A stretch of 64,000 bases of DNA from Ignavibacteriae bacterium HGW-Ignavibacteriae-4. GTDB taxonomy: Bacteria > Bacteroidota > Ignavibacteria > Kapaibacteriales > UBA2268. The stretch lies in contig PGYR01000017.1 of the NCBI GenBank assembly GCA_002839765.1, positions 1 through 64,000 on the forward strand, in the 5' to 3' direction. The first letter of the stretch is position 1. Each line of letters begins with the position of its first letter. Below the pieces are notes generated by a model. That model saw nothing but the letters and a program-made list of their open reading frames with translations, was not told the origin of the DNA and searched no databases. Positions 57,916 to 64,000 of this stretch are shown piece by piece. Position numbers and translations under genes: made by a program.

Positions 57916-58101
57916 ATGTGGATAGAAGTATTCAAAACAGGAAAGCACACCGATGCGAATAGCAATAGTGCCGATTACACAGCTGATGATATATCACAAA
58001 TAGCGACAAAATACAACGAATCCGTAGAGTCATATAGTAGTAGCGTATTTCTCCTATATCCTTCTAACGTCAGCGTCGTCACTCAGAGGACACGAAGGTA
58101 G
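57916..58101 (+). pseudogene. N-terminal remnant resembling Mu-like phage I protein (protease/scaffold)
   Basis: MWIEVFKTGKHTDANSNSADYTADDISQIATKYNESVES resembles the '...xGtHtdsnGxxxxwTeeDLdxIaxxYNp...' start of Mu gpI-like proteins; frame then runs into REP-like sequence and stops. Confidence 0.5.
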
Positions 58102-58207
58102 CCAAAGCATCTCTATTTTTTTTAGATGTCATTTCGAGGAAATTTCGGCTTGCTGAAATGACGTGGTAATATCCTCGATTCTTTACTTCGGCGTCTCTTA
58201 GCATAGA
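58075..58207. repeat. REP-like mosaic with hairpin GTCATTTC...GAAATGAC and TTCTTTACTTCGGCGTCTCTTAGCA segment
   Basis: Segments resemble the 458-523 element (GTCACTC.GAG..., ..CTTTACTTCGGC.TC.CT.AGCA). Confidence 0.55.
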
Positions 58208-58213
58208 CTCTAA

Positions 58214-60196
58214 CTACGTAGCTTCTATATGACTAGGAATTTTACTCCCCATAAAGAAAGTCTTCATTTTGCCCTTGCCTTTTATTTCTATTTCACCACG
58301 CTCAACGAACTCGAATTCTTCGTATTCTGTTACAGCGCTTTTGAAGCGTTCGGAGACATGAACAGAGCCAGATTGACCAGTTGATTCCATTCGGCTAGCA
58401 GTGTTTACTGCGTCTGACCACATGTCATAGATGAACTTTTTCTCGCCTATCACACCGGCTACTACTGGGCCACAATCTAGCCCTATTCTTACATCTAGTT
58501 TGAATCCGTGGTCTGTGATATAGTCAACCATATAGTCTTTTACTTCTATAGCCATTCTAGCTGCTCTTAGGGTATTATTTTCTTGTATAGCAGGGATTCC
58601 GGCTGCAGCCATATAGCAATCACCTATAGTCTTTATTTTCTCTAAACCATGTTTACTTGCTATAGAGTCATAGTGAGTAAATACTTTGTTCAATGCTTGC
58701 ACTATATCAGTTGGGTCAGAATCTTTTGACATAGCAGTGAAGCCTACTATATCTATGAAAATAATAGATGCTTGCTCGAAGTGGTCAGATATAGGGTGTT
58801 CTTTTTTCTTCAACCTTTTTGCAATTGAAATAGGTAGTACATTGTACAGCAGCTGATCAGATTTCTTTCTTTGGTAAGCGATTAATGCCAAGATAGATAT
58901 TACAAACGCAATTATTCCTATTCCTGAATAGATAATAAACATCTTCTCGCTTTCTTGAGCAGCCAATTGCACTTCTTGCTTTTCAATTTTGATGCGGTTT
59001 ACGTCGTCTTCTCTGGCCTTTTCTAGGGCGGCTATTTTGTCGTTCTTTTCTTGGGAGTAAACAGAGTCTTGAATTTCTTTAAACTTCTTATAATACGATA
59101 AAGATTTTTTATAGTCTCCTTTGAGTTCGTAAACCAAATATAACCCATCGTAAACATCAAATAGAAAAGCTAAAGCGTTAAGCTCGTCGAAAATTGTTGC
59201 GGCTTTGGAATAGTATTCGATAGATTTATTCAGATTTATTTCCTTATTTAATCCAATAAGTTGAGATTCATTTGTAACAATAGGTGCAAGTGTATCTAAT
59301 GTGAAATTAAGATATAAATCTCCCAACCTAGCAAAGCTATAAGCTAATGCTAAATCATCACCAATTTCTTTATTTAAGCTTATTGATTTTTTTAAGCTCT
59401 CTAGTGCCTTGTGATAATTTGATTGATCCAAATAAACAACACCCATATTTCCTAGTACTAATGCTTCTCCTCTCAGCTCTCCAATTTCTTCATAAGCTAA
59501 GGACGCCTTTTGATAATACTTTAATGCCATCGGGTAATCTGATTCAGTGTTATATATGTTACCAATATTGGCAAGGGCATGAGCTACCCCAATTTTATTT
59601 CCTATTTCTTTATCCATCTCTAATGATTTCTGTATATATTCAATAGATTTTGGAATCTCTTCTTGCAGAGCATAAATAACACCAATATTACCTAAGTTTC
59701 GGGATATTTGAGGTTTATTTCTTATTTCTTCATTAATTTTTAGTGCTTTGAAATAATATTCTAATGCCTTTGGATAATCTGAAAGTTCCTTATATACAAT
59801 TCCTATATTCCCTAGTGCTAGTGCTTCACCGTCTTTATTTCCTATTTCTTCATTGATCTGTAGTGATTTATTATAATAATCTAACGCCTTTAGATGATTT
59901 GACTGAATCATTTCACAAATACCAATATGAGTATATGAGTTAGCTTCTCCTTCTTTCCAGCCTAATTCCATTGATAATTCTACCCCCCTTAATCCATACT
60001 TAATTCCCTTCTCAGGATTGTAAGAACTAGTTTCGGAAGAAATATTTGCTAATAATTTCACCTCATTCGTATCACCTTTTGCTTTGGGTAGTTCGGCTAG
60101 GAGTGAGTCTAGTCTGGCTTGACCAGAGAGGGGTTCTGCTTTTAAGTATAGAGATGTAATAGTTTGTGCGAGTAGAATTAGTAATAGAGTTTTCAT
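58214..60196 (-). CDS. TPR-repeat protein with C-terminal class III adenylate/guanylate cyclase domain
   Basis: TPRs 'GNIGNIYNTESDYPMALKYYQKAS...'; TM; cyclase 'EQASIIFIDIVGFTAMSKDSDPTDIVQALNKVFTHYDSIASKHGLEKIKTIGDCYMAAAGIP...DVRIGLDCGPVVAGVIGEKKFIYDMWSDAVNTASRMES'. Confidence 0.96.
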   Translation of the reverse strand: MKTLLLILLAQTITSLYLKAEPLSGQARLDSLLAELPKAKGDTNEVKLLANISSETSSYNPEKGIKYGLRGVELSMELGWKEGEANSYTHIGICEMIQSNHLKALDYYNKSLQINEEIGNKDGEALALGNIGIVYKELSDYPKALEYYFKALKINEEIRNKPQISRNLGNIGVIYALQEEIPKSIEYIQKSLEMDKEIGNKIGVAHALANIGNIYNTESDYPMALKYYQKASLAYEEIGELRGEALVLGNMGVVYLDQSNYHKALESLKKSISLNKEIGDDLALAYSFARLGDLYLNFTLDTLAPIVTNESQLIGLNKEINLNKSIEYYSKAATIFDELNALAFLFDVYDGLYLVYELKGDYKKSLSYYKKFKEIQDSVYSQEKNDKIAALEKAREDDVNRIKIEKQEVQLAAQESEKMFIIYSGIGIIAFVISILALIAYQRKKSDQLLYNVLPISIAKRLKKKEHPISDHFEQASIIFIDIVGFTAMSKDSDPTDIVQALNKVFTHYDSIASKHGLEKIKTIGDCYMAAAGIPAIQENNTLRAARMAIEVKDYMVDYITDHGFKLDVRIGLDCGPVVAGVIGEKKFIYDMWSDAVNTASRMESTGQSGSVHVSERFKSAVTEYEEFEFVERGEIEIKGKGKMKTFFMGSKIPSHIEAT

Positions 60197-60265
60197 AATT
60201 CACCTGTTTGTAGAAAATAGTATCTGCACAATTTAATAAAAATAATTGGAATAGGGGGTATTCAC

Positions 60266-60287
60266 GCCACTCTGAGCGTAGCGAAGA
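60266..60287. repeat. REP-like half element GCCACTCTGAGCGTAGCGAAGA
   Basis: 20-bp match (CACTCTGAGCGTAGCGAAGA) to 461-480. Confidence 0.65.
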
Positions 60288-60565
60288 AAAACGGTCTAGG
60301 AAAATATCCCAATTGTTATATCTAGGGTTGGTGTATATAATAAACATAGGTTAATAGTAATATAGTAACCTGCAAACTTAGAAATTATGACTGAGGATAA
60401 AATTGTATAATTTGACGTTAAAGTGAGGAAAATGCCATTATTTTTAGGTGTTTTGTACTACTGTTGATAGTGCTAATCTACGGAAAGTTGATTAATAAGA
60501 AACCGCAACTAACTTTAAAAGTGTAGCTACGGTTTGGAAATTACTTATATCAAATCCTTATTCAT

Positions 60566-61846
60566 TCAATATTCTAGTTCAAACTTTTCTATGATTTTGT
60601 TCAAACACAAATTACCTATACTACCATGATGGCTATGAGTTATATTCTTGTCAGGAGCAAAAGCATTATTTTCTATATCTTTTCCAACTTGCTGATAAGC
60701 TTCTCTAAATGGAATGCCTTTTATAACTAGTTTATTAACTTCCTCAACACTATATAGATAGTCATAAATTTTATTATCTAATATATTCTTATTTACTGTT
60801 ATATGGCCCAACATGAAGTTACATACTTCCAAATTGTCTTTTGTAGTGTCTATACCATTCATAAAACTTTCTTTCAGCAATTGTAAATCTCTATGATAGC
60901 CACTAGTAAGGTTGTTCGTAATCATTGCTATTTCAGTAGGTAGATTCTGAATTTTATTCGATTTAGCTCTTAATAGCTCAAACACATCTGGATTTTGTTT
61001 GTGTGGCATAATCGACGAACCAGTTGTTAGCTCTTTTGGGAAACCAATGAAGTTAAAATTTTGGCTCATATATAAGCATATATCTGATGATAATTTTGAT
61101 AAGGTCCCAGATATAGATGCCAATGCAAATGAAACTGTTTTCTCTAATTTGCCTCTACTCATTTGCGATGCTACTACGTTATATTTCATGGTGCCAAACC
61201 CCAACAACTCTGTTGTCATTTCTCTATCTATTGGAAACGAAGAACCATACCCTGCCGCTGAGCCTAAAGGGTTTTGATCAGCCACTTTATAAGCTGCGTT
61301 GAGCATTATAATATCATCTATCAAACTCTCGGCATAAGCAGAAAACCATAGACCGAATGAAGAAGGCATTGCAACCTGTAGATGAGTGTACCCAGGCATT
61401 AAAACATTCTTATATTTCTCACTTAGGTTTATAAGCGTATCGAATAATGATTTCGTTAATGATTTGATTTCGTCTAATTCATCTTTCGTGTATAAATGAA
61501 GGTCAACTAAAACTTGGTCATTTCTTGAACGAGCAGAATGTATTTTCTTTCCCGCTTCTCCAATTAGTTTCACAAGTTCAAATTCAATTTTACTATGCAC
61601 ATCTTCAAATTCCTCTTCAATAGCAAAATCTCCCTCTGTAATCGATTTAACAATTATAGCTAAACCTTTTAGAATTTGGTCTAGTTCAGACTGAGTCAGA
61701 AGTCCTACTTTGCAAAGCATTTTGGCATGTGCTATGTTGCCGAGTACGTCATATTTAGCCAGCTTTAAATCAAGTATTCTATCATTGCCAACAGTGTATT
61801 TATCTACTGTGTTATCTATTGTATATCCTTTGTCCCAAAGTTTCAT
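60566..61846 (-). CDS. argH: Argininosuccinate lyase
   Basis: 'KLWDKGYTIDNTVDKYTVGNDRILDLKLAKYDVLGNIAHAKML...KKIHSARSRNDQVLVDLHLY...MPGYTHLQVAMPSSFGLW...GSSIMPHKQNPD'. Confidence 0.97.
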   Translation of the reverse strand: MKLWDKGYTIDNTVDKYTVGNDRILDLKLAKYDVLGNIAHAKMLCKVGLLTQSELDQILKGLAIIVKSITEGDFAIEEEFEDVHSKIEFELVKLIGEAGKKIHSARSRNDQVLVDLHLYTKDELDEIKSLTKSLFDTLINLSEKYKNVLMPGYTHLQVAMPSSFGLWFSAYAESLIDDIIMLNAAYKVADQNPLGSAAGYGSSFPIDREMTTELLGFGTMKYNVVASQMSRGKLEKTVSFALASISGTLSKLSSDICLYMSQNFNFIGFPKELTTGSSIMPHKQNPDVFELLRAKSNKIQNLPTEIAMITNNLTSGYHRDLQLLKESFMNGIDTTKDNLEVCNFMLGHITVNKNILDNKIYDYLYSVEEVNKLVIKGIPFREAYQQVGKDIENNAFAPDKNITHSHHGSIGNLCLNKIIEKFELEY

Positions 61847-61855
61847 TCTTCTATC

Positions 61856-62959
61856 CTATAGTATTTCATTTAATATTTTTATATACAATTCAATTCCCTC
61901 TCCTATCTCACTGATATAAATAAATTCATCAGCTGAATGAGACCTAGTCGAATCGCCAGGGCCTAGTTTTAGTGAAGGGCATTGTAGTCTTGCTTGATCT
62001 GATAAAGTAGGTGATCCGTAAATTTCTCGACCCTGTTTTTGCCCAGCCAAAACAATTTCATGCTCTTTGGGAATAGATGAGGAATTAAGTTTGAATGATC
62101 TAGCAACCAAGTTGCTTTCAGTGTTCTTATCGATTATATCGAATACCTGCTTGTTAGTATATCTGTCGTTAACTCTAACGTCTATTACAAAATCACATTC
62201 GGCGGGTACTACGTTATGCTGTTGCCCCGCGTTAATTTGAGTTACACTCATTTTCACTTCACCGAGAAACTCAGACACTAGTGGAAATTTATAGTTCTCT
62301 ATCCAATTTATATCTTTAATTGCTTTGTAGATTGGATTGACAGTATTAGTATGTGCGGCGTGCCCTGGTATTCCAATTGCGCATCCATCAACTACTACTA
62401 ATCCTTTCTCTGCTATAGCCAAATTCATAGTAGTTGGCTCACCGACGATAGCGAAGTCAATGTCCGGCAGTGAACTTAATATACTGCTTATTCCGTTGTC
62501 ACCAGAGTTCTCTTCTTCAGCAGTTGCCGAAACAATTATATTATACTTTAAATCTGTTCGATTATAATAGTAAACGAATATAGAAAGAAGTGAAACTAAG
62601 CACCCACCAGCGTCATTAGAACCAAGCCCATATAGTTTCCCATCTTCGACCTTTGCTTCATAGGGGTCACGGGTATAAGATTTATTTGGCTTAACAGTAT
62701 CGTGATGAGAGTTTAGTAGAATCGTTGGTTTAGTCTCATCGAAATACTTATTGGTTGCCCATATATTATTCATAGATCTTTTGAAACTCACACCAGATGA
62801 CTCCAACCAGTTCGCAATAATAGCGGCTGTCTCGTCTTCCTCACCTGAGAATGACTGAGTAGAAATTAATTTTTTGAGGAGTTCTATAGCATTTATTTTT
62901 AATTTATCTGTCATGATTTTGTTCGATTTTAGTATTACCAATACATACATTGGATACAT
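61856..62959 (-). CDS. M20 family deacylase of arginine pathway (N-acetylornithine/N-acetyl- or N-succinylcitrulline deacylase type)
   Basis: 'TILLNSHHDTVKPNKSYTRDPYEAKVEDGKLYGLGSNDAGGCLVSLLS...SATAEEENSGDNGISSIL'; overlaps argB and precedes argH. Start more likely at MTDKLKINAIELL (~62914). Confidence 0.88.
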   Translation of the reverse strand: MYPMYVLVILKSNKIMTDKLKINAIELLKKLISTQSFSGEEDETAAIIANWLESSGVSFKRSMNNIWATNKYFDETKPTILLNSHHDTVKPNKSYTRDPYEAKVEDGKLYGLGSNDAGGCLVSLLSIFVYYYNRTDLKYNIIVSATAEEENSGDNGISSILSSLPDIDFAIVGEPTTMNLAIAEKGLVVVDGCAIGIPGHAAHTNTVNPIYKAIKDINWIENYKFPLVSEFLGEVKMSVTQINAGQQHNVVPAECDFVIDVRVNDRYTNKQVFDIIDKNTESNLVARSFKLNSSSIPKEHEIVLAGQKQGREIYGSPTLSDQARLQCPSLKLGPGDSTRSHSADEFIYISEIGEGIELYIKILNEIL

Positions 62960-63653
62960 TATTATCTAATGCATTGAAACAATTATCAACTTTAGGAATC
63001 ATTCCTTCTTTTATTATTTTTTTAGATTTTAAGTCCAAATAATCTTGCATATTTAATAATGATATTACATTCCCATCAGAATCTAAAACACCATCTTTAT
63101 CAAAATGGTAAATCAAATCTACATCAAATTTTTCACTCATCGATATAGCTATTTGAGAAGCGATAGTATCGGAATTAGTGTTTAACAGCTGACCATTACC
63201 ATCATGACAAATAGCAGAGAACACGGGAGTAAAGCCACTTTTTAACAATTGCTCTATAGAGTTGGAATCAATAGAAACTACATCGCCTACGAACCCGTAG
63301 TCTATATCAGTAGCTGGTCTTCTTAAAGCTCTTATCAAATTACCATCGGCTCCAGATAAACCTATAGAATTACAATTTTTCGCCTGTAACTTTGCCACGA
63401 TTGATTTATTAATCAAACCGGAATAGATCATAACCACTACTTCTAAATCATCTTTACTAGTTATCCTTCTCCCATCTATAAGCGTAGGTTTGAGACCTAA
63501 TCTAAGACTAATTTCTGTGGCTTTATTCCCACCACCATGTATTAATATTTTAGGACCTTTTATCTCTGAAAACTCAGTAATAAAGCTATCTAATTTTGCT
63601 TTATCATCTATGAATTTGCCACCTATTTTTGTAATTACTAGTTTATTTTTCAT
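62904..63653 (-). CDS. argB: Acetylglutamate kinase
   Basis: 'VITKIGGKFIDDKAKLDSFITEFSEIKGPKILIHGGGNKATEISLRLGLKPTLIDGRRITSKDDLEVVVMIYSGLINKSIVAKLQ...GLSGADGNL'. Confidence 0.95.
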   Translation of the reverse strand: MKNKLVITKIGGKFIDDKAKLDSFITEFSEIKGPKILIHGGGNKATEISLRLGLKPTLIDGRRITSKDDLEVVVMIYSGLINKSIVAKLQAKNCNSIGLSGADGNLIRALRRPATDIDYGFVGDVVSIDSNSIEQLLKSGFTPVFSAICHDGNGQLLNTNSDTIASQIAISMSEKFDVDLIYHFDKDGVLDSDGNVISLLNMQDYLDLKSKKIIKEGMIPKVDNCFNALDNNVSNVCIGNTKIEQNHDR

Positions 63654-63999
63654 TTCTCAACATCTCTAAAAGTATAGTTTGTGCAGCGAATGTTCTATTA
63701 TTTGCTTGTTCAAGTATCAATGAATTAGGGGAATCTAAAACTTCATCCGAAGCTACAACATTTCTTCTTATCGGCAAACAGTGCATGAACTTACCATTGT
63801 TTGTCAAAGACATTTTTTCTTTAGTTATTTGCCAATCTGAATTTTCATTACTCACTAAACCATAATTCGAATATGACGACCAATTTTTAGCATATACAAA
63901 ATCAGCATTTTGTAAAGCTTCATCTTGATTATGACTTATCTTAACGCCTTTCGTAAACTCTTCTGAAAGTTCATACCCTGCTGGGTGAGTGATAGTCAA
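63643..63999 (-). CDS. N-acetyl/N-succinyl-ornithine carbamoyltransferase, C-terminal part (truncated by window end)
   Basis: 'ITHPAGYELSEEFTKGVKISHNQDEALQNADFVYAKNWSSYSNYG...SLTNNGKFMHCLPIRRNVVASDEVLDSPNSLILEQANNRTFAAQTILLEML' is the Bacteroidetes ArgF'-type C-terminus. Confidence 0.9.
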   Translation of the reverse strand: MTITHPAGYELSEEFTKGVKISHNQDEALQNADFVYAKNWSSYSNYGLVSNENSDWQITKEKMSLTNNGKFMHCLPIRRNVVASDEVLDSPNSLILEQANNRTFAAQTILLEMLRNEK

Positions 64000-64000
64000 A

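Noticed and set aside
58214-60196. Cyclase as part of a CBASS-like defence system
   Set aside because: It is a secreted/TM-anchored class III adenylate cyclase with TPRs, not a CD-NTase, and has no effector neighbours.
1-64000. CRISPR arrays
   Set aside because: No regularly spaced direct repeats of 23-40 bp were seen; the direct repeats found are single pairs or intragenic.

Overview
64 kb of AT-rich bacterial chromosome. Gene content points to the Bacteroidota/Ignavibacteriota/Kapabacteria side of the FCB group: many proteins with T9SS 'YPNP...' C-terminal sorting domains, a PorZ-like propeller, one IPTL-CTERM exosortase-type tail, and an N-acetyl/N-succinyl-ornithine carbamoyltransferase-type arginine cluster. 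Taxonomy is inference only. Supported content: an RND efflux operon (0.7-6.3 kb); a RelE/ParE-type toxin-antitoxin cassette bounded by 87-bp direct repeats of the tolC 3' end; a surface-protein block (7-12.6 kb); a sigma-54 activator, patatin and metabolic/housekeeping genes (12.7-37 kb); an accessory block of tandem T9SS paralogs with gene remnants, a TetR gene bracketed by palindromes, a second TA pair and frameshifted/truncated paralogs (37-53 kb); a glycogen synthase-like gene with envelope proteins; a TPR-cyclase gene; and arginine biosynthesis genes (60.5-64 kb). The strongest unusual signals are the TA cassette flanked by tolC-end repeats, the tandem propeller family with a relic CTD and a 40-bp element shared in inverted orientation 10 kb away, and the paralog pair whose T9SS-like sorting domain lies near the N-terminus. 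No CRISPR arrays, rRNAs or confident tRNAs were seen, and no complete novel defence system could be demonstrated.
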